The notes under the pieces are model-generated. The model was not told the origin of the DNA. It made no database searches and saw only the letters and a program-made list of their open reading frames with translations. A stretch of 64,000 bases of DNA from RYN-428 sp035551995 (GTDB lineage Bacteria > Planctomycetota > Phycisphaerae > Tepidisphaerales > Tepidisphaeraceae). The DNA lies in NCBI GenBank assembly GCA_035551995.1, contig DASZME010000074.1:1-64000 (forward strand), in the 5' to 3' direction. Each line of letters starts with the position of its first letter. Position 1 is the first letter of the stretch. The position numbers were made by a program, and so were the translations under genes. Shown here piece after piece: positions 8,375 through 16,080 of the stretch.

Positions 8375-8449
8375 TTCTTATGCCTTGTCGAGCGCGTCGC
8401 GATGGTGAGAGATCAAATCGAAGGCCGAACCAATCCGCATTAGAGCGGC

Positions 8450-8527
8450 ATTTGAAATTTGGAATTTCAAATCATTTCAAATTTGAAATTTGAAAATTTC
8501 GGATTCACATTATTTCAAATTTGAAAT
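8450..8527. repeat. AT-rich palindrome cluster
   Basis: In the gap between the ATP-grasp and alpha-E genes, the perfect 16-base palindrome ATTTCAAATTTGAAAT occurs at 8474-8489 and again at 8512-8527. A related inverted repeat, ATTTGAAATT / AATTTCAAAT with a three-base spacer, occupies 8450-8472. Further fragments (TTTCAGG, TTTCAG) follow to 8546. The tract is far more AT-rich than its surroundings. It could be a regulator binding site array, a processing or attenuation site within the operon, or a nucleoid-protein site; the sequence does not decide. Confidence 0.7.
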
Positions 8528-8571
8528 TTCAGGTTTCAGGATTTCAGATCTCGGATTCGGATCGGATTTCC

Positions 8572-10011
8572 CTATGCGGTTTCGTCTTCCAACACCCATG
8601 TATCCTTACTTCCTCCGCCTTGGCTGCTGTTGACGACCAGGCTTCCTTTGCGGAGGGCGACGCGGGTTAACCCGCCGGGCATGACCACTACTTTTTCGCC
8701 ATAAAGAATATACGGGCGTAAATCGACCCGGCGGCCTTCAAACCGGTCGTCCACGAAACTGGGATGCTGGCTTAATTCAACCACCGGCTGGGCGATGTAA
8801 TCGCGCGGGTCGTCCTTGATTTTCGCGGCGAATACGTCACGCTCTTCCTTGGTCGCCTGATGGCCCATCAGCATGCCGTATCCGCCTGATTCGTTGGTGC
8901 TTTTCACCACCAGCTTGTCCAGATTCTCCAGGACATATTTTCGATCCGACTCCCTGGCGCAAATATACGTCGGCACATTCGGCAGAATCGGCTCCTGGCC
9001 AAGATAGAACTTAATCATGGCCGGCACGAAAGGATAAATCGCTTTGTCGTCGGCCACGCCGGTGCCGGGCGCGTTGACCAGGGCGACATTGCCGCAGCGA
9101 TAGGCGTCCATTAACCCCGCCGTTCCCAAGGCGCTTTCGGATCGGAAACAGAGGGGATCGAGGAAATCGTCGTCCACCCGGCGATAGATCACGTCCACCC
9201 GCCGAAGACCGGCGGTGGTGCGCATGTAGACGTAGGCGTTATCGACAATCAGATCTCGCCCCTCGACGAGTTCCACGCCCATTTGCCGGGCAAGGAAACT
9301 GTGCTCGAAGTAGGCCGAGTTATAGGTGCCGGGCGAAAGAACGGCGATTGTCGCGTCATCCACGCGGTTGGGCGCGACGTAGCGTAAAAGCTGCAACAGG
9401 TTGTACGGGTAATCTTCGATCGCGCGGACTTTATAGGCGCCAAAAAGCGTCGGGAAAACCCGCTTCATGACCGAGCGATTTTCCAGGACGTAGCTCACGC
9501 CGCTGGGCGTGCGGCCATTGTCTTCCAGAACGAAGTATGAGCCGGCCTTGTCGCGAATCAGATCGGTGCCGCAGATGTGGATATAGATGTTTCGCGGCAC
9601 GCTCACATGAAACATCTCGCGCCGGAACATCTTGGCGCCATAGATCAGTTCGGGCGGGACGATTCCTTCTTTGAGGATACGCTGTTCGCGATAGACGTCC
9701 TGGCAGAAGAGATTGAGGGCGGTGATCCGCTGCACCAGACCGCGTTCGATGACGTCCCATTCGTTGGCGGGGATGATGCGCGGCATCAGGTCAAACGGGA
9801 AGATTTTCTCGACGCCCCGCTGATCGCTGTAAACCGTAAACGTGATGCCCTGGTTGCGGAAAGTCAGGTCGGCCATTCGCACGCGTTTGTTGTATGCGGT
9901 GGAGCCGAGCGATTTCAATCGGCTGGCCACGGCGCTGTAGTGGGGCCGCGGCTTGCCGGGCACCTCGAACATTTCGTCGAAGAGGCCGTCACACTGGTAC
10001 TGATCAAACAT
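8572..10011 (-). CDS. Circularly permuted ATP-grasp type 2 protein (DUF404/407)
   Basis: The 479-residue form begins MFDQYQCDGLFDEMFEVPGKPR, the usual N-terminus of the family, followed by GITFTVYSDQRGVEKIFPFDL, EDNGRTPSGVSYVLENR, VIYRRVDDDFLDPL, VVKSTNESGGYGML and GRRVDLRPYILYG, the permuted ATP-grasp nucleotide and metal motifs. It is the partner of the alpha-E gene downstream. ATP-grasp enzymes join a carboxylate to an amine or thiol through an acyl phosphate; the product of this pair is not established. The frame stays open upstream to a TTG at 10242, but those residues are low in family character and have no convincing ribosome site, so 10011 is preferred. Confidence 0.85.
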   Translation of the reverse strand: MFDQYQCDGLFDEMFEVPGKPRPHYSAVASRLKSLGSTAYNKRVRMADLTFRNQGITFTVYSDQRGVEKIFPFDLMPRIIPANEWDVIERGLVQRITALNLFCQDVYREQRILKEGIVPPELIYGAKMFRREMFHVSVPRNIYIHICGTDLIRDKAGSYFVLEDNGRTPSGVSYVLENRSVMKRVFPTLFGAYKVRAIEDYPYNLLQLLRYVAPNRVDDATIAVLSPGTYNSAYFEHSFLARQMGVELVEGRDLIVDNAYVYMRTTAGLRRVDVIYRRVDDDFLDPLCFRSESALGTAGLMDAYRCGNVALVNAPGTGVADDKAIYPFVPAMIKFYLGQEPILPNVPTYICARESDRKYVLENLDKLVVKSTNESGGYGMLMGHQATKEERDVFAAKIKDDPRDYIAQPVVELSQHPSFVDDRFEGRRVDLRPYILYGEKVVVMPGGLTRVALRKGSLVVNSSQGGGSKDTWVLEDETA

Positions 10012-10381
10012 CCGATAAAGTCCGTTCTCCGCGTGAAAGCGGCAGGCTTCGCGACGGAAGGCGGCGGCCGTGGTTCCCGGGCCGTGGTGCGATTCTATGA
10101 AATTCTCTCTTCCCGGCAAGGCCCCGATCCTCGCGCCGGGCAAATATCGGCTGAAGCCGGTGTAATCGCCAAATTCATCAAAATGAGAATTTCTTGCCCC
10201 TTCCTCCGATCCGGCGTTGACAATCCCGAACATTCTTAGCAAAGTTGCGTATCGGTTGGACGATAAGTGTTGTACGTCCGACGGATGCCAGCTGCCGGCC
10301 GGAGGGTATGGCGGTTGGCGACGACGTTACTCGAACAATTCGCCCCGCGTGGGGCCAGGCTTTCAAACCTATGGAGTCCGG

Positions 10382-10717
10382 ATGCTTTTGACAAAACATG
10401 AGGGGGAGACCTTTCATAATCAGACCGTCTATATCAGCGGTCAGGCTTTTATCCGTTGTAAATTCGTTGCCTGCACGCTGATCCTTCGGGAGACGCTGTA
10501 CCACTTGCAGGAATGCACTTTCGAGCGCTGCAACTGGCACGTCGACTGGGTGCTCATGTGGGGCAGCCCTGAATCGCTGCGCGAGATCAAGGCGCTGGTG
10601 AGCCTGATCGAGCAGGCCCAGGTTCAACTTCCGTCGGCCGAGCAACAGGCGATGCAAGCCCAAAACCAGCGCACGACCACCGCGGGCGCCGGTGGCTCCA
10701 CGCCATTTGCGACCTAG
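10382..10717 (+). CDS. Small hypothetical protein with pentapeptide-like strand pattern
   Basis: The 111-residue protein starts MLLTKHEGETFHNQTVYISG and continues FIRCKFVACTLILRETLYHLQECTFERCNWHVDW. The alternating C-x-F and C-T-L spacing resembles one or two coils of a pentapeptide-repeat-like beta-helix. A helical segment (SLREIKALVSLIEQAQ) and a Q/T-rich tail follow. GGAG lies six bases before the ATG at 10382; an upstream in-frame extension was rejected for lack of a ribosome site. The gene is divergent from the ATP-grasp gene. Its TAG stop (10715-10717) lies inside the left end of repeat copy A. Function unknown. Confidence 0.65.
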   Translation: MLLTKHEGETFHNQTVYISGQAFIRCKFVACTLILRETLYHLQECTFERCNWHVDWVLMWGSPESLREIKALVSLIEQAQVQLPSAEQQAMQAQNQRTTTAGAGGSTPFAT

Positions 10718-10819
10718 CGCATTTCTCATGTTGGTGAAGCCACCCTGCGTCGCGAAAAACGCCACGCAAGCGGGGCCGCTAAACGCAGAAACGCGCGAAC
10801 AACCTGACAACTGCTCCAG
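10714..10819 (+). repeat. Family-1 palindromic repeat, copy A (106 bp)
   Basis: It matches copy E (48796-48901) at 97 of 106 positions with no gaps. Its ends are CTAGCGCA and TGCTCCAG, imperfect inverted repeats. The central GCCACGCAAGCGGGGC is a hairpin with one mismatch. It begins inside the stop codon of the preceding gene. No reading frame is conserved between copies. Size and symmetry suggest a non-autonomous mobile element or a REP/BIME-like unit. Confidence 0.85.
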
Positions 10820-10848
10820 GTTGTTGCCGCCTTCTATAACCAACGATT

Positions 10849-10880
10849 AACCGGCGCATCGATCACTCGATGCGCCGGTT
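10849..10880 (+). terminator. Perfect 14-bp stem-loop, possible terminator
   Basis: AACCGGCGCATCGA (10849-10862) pairs perfectly with TCGATGCGCCGGTT (10867-10880) around a four-base loop. Only three T residues follow, so intrinsic termination is uncertain. It lies after repeat copy A and before the TIGR03790-type gene, so it may insulate that gene or act as a 3' end for the small gene upstream. Confidence 0.55.
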
Positions 10881-10967
10881 TCGCGCGCCAACAGATTGAA
10901 CGGAGACGATGTATTGATAACGGATGAGCCTTTCACGCGCGAATTCAAGCCCAGGCGATTACCCACG

Positions 10968-12638
10968 ATGAAAACGCCCCACCGGATCCATCTTTCCCGG
11001 ATTTTCCTGTACCTGATTGCCTGCCTCGTTTTTTTTTCGTCGATAGCCTCGGCGCTCGAACCTGACCAGATCGTGCTGATCGTCAATTCCAAGGCGCCGG
11101 AGGGACGCCGGTTGGCGGACTTTTATGCCGAGCAGCGTCATCTCCCGGCAGGTCGCATTCTCGAGCTTTCCCTGGAGGCGGGGAACCCGGCCGATCCATG
11201 GCGCGACATGAGCGCCGCCGACTTTGACGAAAAAGTCATCCCGGTCGTGCGCGATTTCCTGAAAAAAAATGGCCTGGATCGCAAGGTCACTTGCCTTGTG
11301 AGCTTTTGGGGCGTTCCGTTGCGGGTGGGGCCGCGGAGTCTTGATGCCGCCGGCAAAAAGGAACTCGCCGACCTGAAAGCCGAACTCGCGCAAGCCCGCG
11401 GCAAAATCGAAGAACAGGTGAAAATGATCGAGGCGCTGGCCGGCTCCATCGATCCGGATTTTCATTCGACGGCGGCGACCGATTTGGATTCCCTGGCTCT
11501 TCGAGCCGAAGTGGCGGTCAAGTCGATCGTCAATCACGCGATGAAGATCGACGACCTGAAGAAACGGGAGGACGTATACGAGGAGATGATGACCGTCGTG
11601 CGCAACCTCGGCGGGCAGCCCGCGGCCGCCGACAAACTGATGCAGCCGGATTTTGTCGACATCGCCCCGAAGAAACCGACCGCCGAAGAAATCGTCAATG
11701 CCCGCCAGCGCGTCGCCGATCTGCAAAAGCAGGTGAACGACAACCTTTCCGGCCCGCAAGACGCCCAGAGGCGAGCGGCGCTTCGCGAGTTGTTCCGGAC
11801 CGAACTGGGTTATTTGAATAGCGCGCGCATTATCGTCGCACAATCGCGTTCGCTGGACACCGCCGAGAGCGAGTCTGCCTTCGACAGCGAACTCTCCTTG
11901 CTTTGGTGGCCGCCTTATCCCAGGGCGCGATGGGCGCTCAATCCGCTGAATTTTCATTATGCGGGGCGCATGGCCTTGCCCAGCCACACGTTGATGGTCA
12001 TGCGCCTCGACGGACCCAGCGAACAATCCGTCCACGATCTGATCGCCGCCTCCATCAAGGTCGAAAACGAGGGACTGCGCGGCGAGGTGGTTCTCGACGC
12101 GCGCGGCAAATCGCCGACCGAGCCTTACGGTCAATACGATCAAACGATTCGAAATCTCGCCGACCTCCTGCAGACAAGGACGAAACTTAAAGTCGTTCTC
12201 GATAATAAAGAGTCGTTGATGAAGGCTGATTCGGAAAAAGATATCGCCGTTTACTGCGGATGGTACAGTTTGCGGAATTACGTTGCGCCCGGCGAGTTCA
12301 GCCAGGGGGCGGTCGGGTTTCACATCGCCAGCTTCGAGATGATGAGTCTGCACGATTCCAAGGAGCGTGGCTGGTGTTACAACTTGCTGAAGGCCGGCGT
12401 CGTGGGAACGCTCGGCCCGGTATATGAGCCTTATCTGCAATCGTTCCCGCCGGCGGACGAATTTTTCCCGTTGCTGATGACCGGGAAAATCCCGCTTGCC
12501 GACGTGTATTGGAAGACCACGCCGTGGACGAGTTGGATGCAGTGTTGCGTGGGCGATCCGTTGTATACGCCGTTCAAGATGAATCCTCCGTTGAGCGTTT
12601 CGGATCTGCCGGAGGCGTTGAAGTCGCTCGTGCAATGA
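10968..12638 (+). CDS. TIGR03790-family exported protein
   Basis: The 556-residue protein starts with a signal peptide (IFLYLIACLVFFSSIASA). It shows the TIGR03790 pattern: PDQIVLIVNSKAPEGRRLADFYAEQRHLP, VTCLVSFWGVPLRVG, LWWPPYPRARWALNP, GEVVLDARGK, and the end YLQSFPPADEFFPLLMTG with WMQCCVGDPLYTPF. Between about residues 130 and 280 there is an extra charged, coiled-coil-rich insertion (ELADLKAELAQARGKIEEQ, ARQRVADLQKQV). The family is widespread in planctomycetes and Acidobacteria with no proven function. The ATG at 10968 is chosen because it starts the signal peptide. It stands alone, preceded by a stem-loop. Confidence 0.85.
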   Translation: MKTPHRIHLSRIFLYLIACLVFFSSIASALEPDQIVLIVNSKAPEGRRLADFYAEQRHLPAGRILELSLEAGNPADPWRDMSAADFDEKVIPVVRDFLKKNGLDRKVTCLVSFWGVPLRVGPRSLDAAGKKELADLKAELAQARGKIEEQVKMIEALAGSIDPDFHSTAATDLDSLALRAEVAVKSIVNHAMKIDDLKKREDVYEEMMTVVRNLGGQPAAADKLMQPDFVDIAPKKPTAEEIVNARQRVADLQKQVNDNLSGPQDAQRRAALRELFRTELGYLNSARIIVAQSRSLDTAESESAFDSELSLLWWPPYPRARWALNPLNFHYAGRMALPSHTLMVMRLDGPSEQSVHDLIAASIKVENEGLRGEVVLDARGKSPTEPYGQYDQTIRNLADLLQTRTKLKVVLDNKESLMKADSEKDIAVYCGWYSLRNYVAPGEFSQGAVGFHIASFEMMSLHDSKERGWCYNLLKAGVVGTLGPVYEPYLQSFPPADEFFPLLMTGKIPLADVYWKTTPWTSWMQCCVGDPLYTPFKMNPPLSVSDLPEALKSLVQ

Positions 12639-12699
12639 AAGACGGCAAACAATCAAGCCGCCGCGATCCCCGGCCGATAAAGAGAGCGGAGAACTGGAT

Positions 12700-12861
12700 A
12701 TGTCGGTACAGCTAATCTGCCCAAATCTTCGCTGCCGTAAGTTTTTGACCGTGGAAGACGAGATCCGCGGGAAGCTGGTGAAATGCCAGCATTGCCAAAC
12801 GCAATTCCGAGTACCGGAGGCGCGTAAACCCCAAGCCGTTGGCGCCAACGCCCACAAGTAG
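12700..12861 (+). CDS. 53-residue zinc-ribbon protein
   Basis: The short frame reads MSVQLICPNLRCRKFLTVED followed by RGKLVKCQHCQTQFRVP, giving four zinc-ligand cysteines (C-x4-C and C-x2-C), and a short A/K-rich tail. GGAG lies about nine bases before the ATG. Stand-alone ribbons of this size are common in planctomycetes; many full-length signalling proteins there carry the same ribbon at the N-terminus. It follows the TIGR03790 gene by 61 bases on the same strand and may be cotranscribed. Function unknown. Confidence 0.75.
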   Translation: MSVQLICPNLRCRKFLTVEDEIRGKLVKCQHCQTQFRVPEARKPQAVGANAHK

Positions 12862-13231
12862 CGAAATTCCGTCGAGTTGCGGCGCACAGGTTGCAAATCG
12901 CTGCGCCCTTCGCGCCGCTTTTGCCCCTCCCCCGCCGCCTGGCGGAATGAAGGCCGACTGGATTTCATCGCGGCCGTAATTCAATCCCGCCTGCCTCGGC
13001 CGCATTTATATTTTATATCCAAACAGATCGGTGTGCCCGGCGTATCAGGGTTGAACGCTCATCAAGGTGAGCCAGCACACTTATTGCCTCTGGAGAGGTG
13101 GCGCCTGACGAATTGGCCGATGAATAGATAAGCGGCCAATTGCCAGGTCAGCGGTAATCTTGCAATAAACCTGCGCTGGGGTATGTTTATTGCGTCTTCC
13201 TTGTCTTGTGTCCCTGGCGAACGGGACGGAA
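12862..13231. other. Gene-free gap with a 9-bp inverted repeat
   Basis: No convincing gene was found in these 370 bases. GCAATAAAC at 13162-13170 and GTTTATTGC at 13185-13193 form a perfect inverted repeat with a 14-base spacer, about 40 bases before the next start codon, so it could be an operator or a leader hairpin. Confidence 0.5.
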
Positions 13232-13684
13232 ATGATGGGAACCGTGCTAAAGCAAGGGTCAAATACGTTAAAGGCGACGGCCAAGGAGTTGTTGCCGAGC
13301 GACCTCTACCAGCAGCTCCAAAGGCATTTCACCTCCCGGCGATTGGAATATATCGCAAACGTTCTCACGCCCGGCGAATTACGAGTGCTTGGAAGTCTGT
13401 ACGACGCATTTATTATCGCACGCATCAAACGCATGTCCGACGCGAGGCTGAAAAAATTCGACCAATTGACGCCGATCGATGAGCAGCAGCAGAAATTCTA
13501 CGTTTGCGTCCAGGCGGAATGGCTCAAGAACGAGCAATACCTATTGGGAACGGTTCTGAAACGCTGTCCAACCCAAAAAGAGCTCTTTTTGGATTTCATG
13601 AACAATCACCATGGACTTCGTTTTCGCGCCTATTTCGCGATGAAATACCCAGAGCGAATGCGCAAGAATAATTGCAAGCGGTAA
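13232..13684 (+). CDS. Hypothetical protein
   Basis: The 150-residue product from the ATG at 13232 is mostly helical and basic (TLKATAKELLPSDLYQQLQRHF, LGSLYDAFIIARIKRMSDARLK, QKFYVCVQAEWLKNEQYLLG, ELFLDFMNNHHGLRFRAYFAMKYP). It ends in a basic tail. GGACGG lies just upstream. Composition is less GC-rich than neighbouring genes, which may mean recent acquisition. No family was recognised and no motif suggests catalysis. The inverted repeat at 13162-13193 lies in its likely leader. It is convergent with the Nfu-N gene. Confidence 0.6.
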   Translation: MMGTVLKQGSNTLKATAKELLPSDLYQQLQRHFTSRRLEYIANVLTPGELRVLGSLYDAFIIARIKRMSDARLKKFDQLTPIDEQQQKFYVCVQAEWLKNEQYLLGTVLKRCPTQKELFLDFMNNHHGLRFRAYFAMKYPERMRKNNCKR

Positions 13685-13755
13685 TTGCGGTGCGTTACTG
13701 AGACAGAAAAAATCGATCCCGCCGTTCTTCATCCCCCCCGCCTCGGCCCGTGTAA

Positions 13756-14031
13756 TCACTTCGGCGCCGCGTCGGCGGCGAGAACTCTTTTGACTTTTGC
13801 GGTAATACTCCCCCATTTTGCGGCTGGAGCCTTGCTGACCGTCACAAAGTCATCCAACAAAAGCAAGCTGACCACGCCATCAATTGCGAAGAGTTTCGAG
13901 GCCAACGGGTGGTCGCCCGCCGCCGCCGGATGGGCGAAGCTCAGCCGATTTTCCGTCACATGACCATCCAAAACAAACTTCAGGGCGTTCGGATTGGGTG
14001 TCGGCTGAACTTGTAGAACGCTAAAAGGCAT
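13756..14031 (-). CDS. NifU/Nfu N-terminal-domain protein
   Basis: The 91-residue protein reads MPFSVLQVQPTPNPNALKFVLDG, the hallmark of the Nfu N-terminal domain, followed by HPLASKLFAIDGVVSLLLLDDFVTVSKA and WGSITAKVKRVL. The C-terminal Nfu domain with the CxxC iron-sulfur scaffold motif is absent, so this is a stand-alone N domain. In full Nfu proteins this domain helps target clusters to apo-proteins; a role on its own is inferred to be accessory. The ATG at 14031 gives the family start; a 7-residue upstream extension is possible. Confidence 0.82.
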   Translation of the reverse strand: MPFSVLQVQPTPNPNALKFVLDGHVTENRLSFAHPAAAGDHPLASKLFAIDGVVSLLLLDDFVTVSKAPAAKWGSITAKVKRVLAADAAPK

Positions 14032-14207
14032 AAGGCCGGCTCCGCAGGTCAAAAGTATATCAAGAGCGCCGACCGCCGCTAATGGGTTTCTTTTGATTTT
14101 CCGCCAGTCATTACACTTTAGCGATTCTCAGTCGTAAAATTCTTTTACCGGTTCCGATGTCCGTCAAACCGCCCGCCTTCCTGATTTCTTTCGCTGCTTA
14201 GTGCCGC

Positions 14208-14235
14208 TTGCCAATCGCTTGGCTATGAGTATACT
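14208..14235 (+). promoter_or_regulatory. Sigma-70-type promoter before the gene at 14265
   Basis: TTGCCA (14208-14213), 16 bases, TATACT (14230-14235). The ATG is 30 bases further on with GGAG in between, a layout consistent with a short leader. Confidence 0.5.
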
Positions 14236-14264
14236 GGCTCGACTTTCGATTCGGAGACAAGACT

Positions 14265-14573
14265 ATGGCAATTGAAGCAAAGCCGGGCCAGACGGTTCGG
14301 GTAACGATCAGCAAAAACATCAACCGCGAAGGCGCCCGCAAGACGTTGGAGCGTCTGTTCATGAAGGACAAGGCGATCAGCGGCCCGCTTGCGCTACGCA
14401 GTCGCAATTTCATCCCCCTGCCAAAGCGCCGCGGCGGATGTATCTGGACCAAATATCCCAATAAGCTGCATGCGGTTCTCAACCGTGGCGTCGCCGCGAA
14501 CGTTAAGATCACGCCGCAGTCGCTTCGCGATCTGGGAAGCGTGGAAGAGTTCGTTGAAATCAAAGCCGCGTAA
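14265..14573 (+). CDS. Conserved small basic protein of unknown function
   Basis: The 102-residue protein (MAIEAKPGQTVRVTISKNI, ARKTLERLFMKDK, RRGGCIWTKYPNKLHAVLNRG, VKITPQSLRDLGSVEEFVEI) has a beta-rich start and a basic centre. GGAG lies 10 bases before the ATG and a good promoter is at 14208. The sequence looks like a real, probably well-expressed gene of a planctomycete-restricted family, but no function is recognised. Basic charge could suit RNA or DNA binding; this is speculation. It is divergent from the Nfu-N gene. Confidence 0.7.
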   Translation: MAIEAKPGQTVRVTISKNINREGARKTLERLFMKDKAISGPLALRSRNFIPLPKRRGGCIWTKYPNKLHAVLNRGVAANVKITPQSLRDLGSVEEFVEIKAA

Positions 14574-14760
14574 CTAGAAGCCGCCCAGGCTAATTGGCGA
14601 TCTATCATGTTCGTCATGCGATATAGTCATGACGCGGCGAATAGGTGTCCGCGCTCATCGCCGAACGGCGTTTGGCGAATCACCTCTGGCCTTGGTACGA
14701 CGCGCCCTTGAATGGGGACCCGCCATCTCGATCCCGACGGGATTTGTCTGGCGCCTTGGC

Positions 14761-15840
14761 TCAATAAACCCCTTCGACGACCGTCCCGGCAAACTTGCTG
14801 TAGGGCTGAACGTTCCCCGCCCCATCCCACGGATACGGCTCGCACGGAGGCCGGCGAATCGCCTGATCGCGCTCGAGAAAACGTGGAATGAACGTCTCTT
14901 TCGTGAGCGTCGTCAGCATCACCCGGCCCTGTTTGCCATACTCGGCCTTCTTTTCCACGTCGTCGAAATCCATGATTTCAACCACCGCGCGCGGCTGGGG
15001 CGCGTGATAAATCACCTCGTAGTTGTCGGCCGGATCGAACGGCTTGTGCGTCGCCAGTCCCATGAGCGTGTTGCCGTAGGTGGGGACGAAATCGATTCCC
15101 GGCGCCAGTTCTTCGCGGGCAAAACGGTGGAATTGGGGCGTCAGTTCCGTGCCGCCGCAGAAAATGCCTTTGATGCCGTAATGGGCGAGATCGATCTTCT
15201 CGGCAAGCGACTCAAGCAACTTGGGCGTGGTGAAGATGCACTTGATGTTCGGATGGCTGCGGAGGATGGTGAGGGCCTGGTCGATGCAGTGATTTTTGTA
15301 GAGATTCACTTCCTGAATTTCGCCGCGCTTGAGACATTTGATGACCCAGCGCGGATCGAGATCGACGCAAAAGGCGATTCCGCCGCGAACCTGGGCGAGG
15401 TGCTCGATCGCCAGCCGCAGGCGGCGCGGGCCCGAGGGGCCGAGCATGAGCCAGTCGGCGCCTTTGGGGAAAGTGGCGTCGTTGAGCGTCGTCGAAAAGT
15501 TCTCATAATCGATGCGGAAATCGTTCACCTGCAGGCGGCTCTTGGGGACGCCGGTCGAGCCGCCGGTCTCGAAGATGTAGACCGGCTTTCCCGCCAGCCC
15601 GCGCGGGAGCCATCGGCGGACGGGTCCGCCGCGCAGCCATTCGTCTTCGAAATGGCCGAGTTTTTTCAGGTCGGCGAAACTATGGACTTCCTTGCGTGGA
15701 TCGATGTTGTTTTCTTTGGCCCAGTTCAGCCAGAATTCGCAGCCGGTGTCGGGGTTGAAGTGCCACGCGACGATTTCCCGAACGTGTGCGTCGAGTTGTT
15801 CGGCCGCTTGACGTGCCCGGGTTTCGATGGAAGTTGCCAT
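14761..15840 (-). CDS. Short ANL-fold acyl-adenylating protein (LuxE/PaaK-like)
   Basis: The 359-residue protein has the adenylation signature YIFETGGSTGVPKSR (about residues 108-122), corresponding to the phosphate-binding loop of ANL enzymes, plus CIFTTPKLLESL, GIFCGGTELTP and FVPTYGNTLMGLA. Chain length and lack of the mobile C-terminal domain resemble LuxE-type acyl-protein synthetases and proteins annotated in phenazine clusters. It would activate a carboxylic acid as acyl-AMP; acceptor and substrate are unknown. MATSIETRARQAAEQ at 15840 is preferred over an arginine-rich 20-residue upstream extension. It lies next to the PQQ-propeller operon, with a second ANL enzyme beyond. Confidence 0.75.
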   Translation of the reverse strand: MATSIETRARQAAEQLDAHVREIVAWHFNPDTGCEFWLNWAKENNIDPRKEVHSFADLKKLGHFEDEWLRGGPVRRWLPRGLAGKPVYIFETGGSTGVPKSRLQVNDFRIDYENFSTTLNDATFPKGADWLMLGPSGPRRLRLAIEHLAQVRGGIAFCVDLDPRWVIKCLKRGEIQEVNLYKNHCIDQALTILRSHPNIKCIFTTPKLLESLAEKIDLAHYGIKGIFCGGTELTPQFHRFAREELAPGIDFVPTYGNTLMGLATHKPFDPADNYEVIYHAPQPRAVVEIMDFDDVEKKAEYGKQGRVMLTTLTKETFIPRFLERDQAIRRPPCEPYPWDGAGNVQPYSKFAGTVVEGVY

Positions 15841-16080
15841 GAAGGTGGATCCAGATTCGGATTCACCGCGGAGTCGCGCCAGACATGGATACATTCTCAA
15901 TGTCCTGCCGCGGCTCGCGGGATGAATGTCATAATTGTTGGTTTTTCAACCGTCGTTGCAAGCGCGTCGTCCATGTGAGACCAATGCGCTTTGGCGCAAC
16001 GTGGCGGGCACGTTTCGCATTCGGCCGCTTCGATCGATTCGCTCATTTCCACTGACGACGTCGGGCGCTCCCCGCCGCCT

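Noticed and set aside
10012..10242. In-frame N-terminal extension of the ATP-grasp gene
   Set aside because: Starts with TTG at 10242, lacks a ribosome site and family similarity; MFDQYQ at 10011 is the family start.
10849..10880. The perfect stem-loop as part of a tRNA or riboswitch
   Set aside because: Only one hairpin is present and no cloverleaf or conserved aptamer arrangement was seen.
10959..12968. A 669-codon minus-strand open frame
   Set aside because: Antisense to the TIGR03790 gene and the zinc-ribbon gene, with no family motif or ribosome site.
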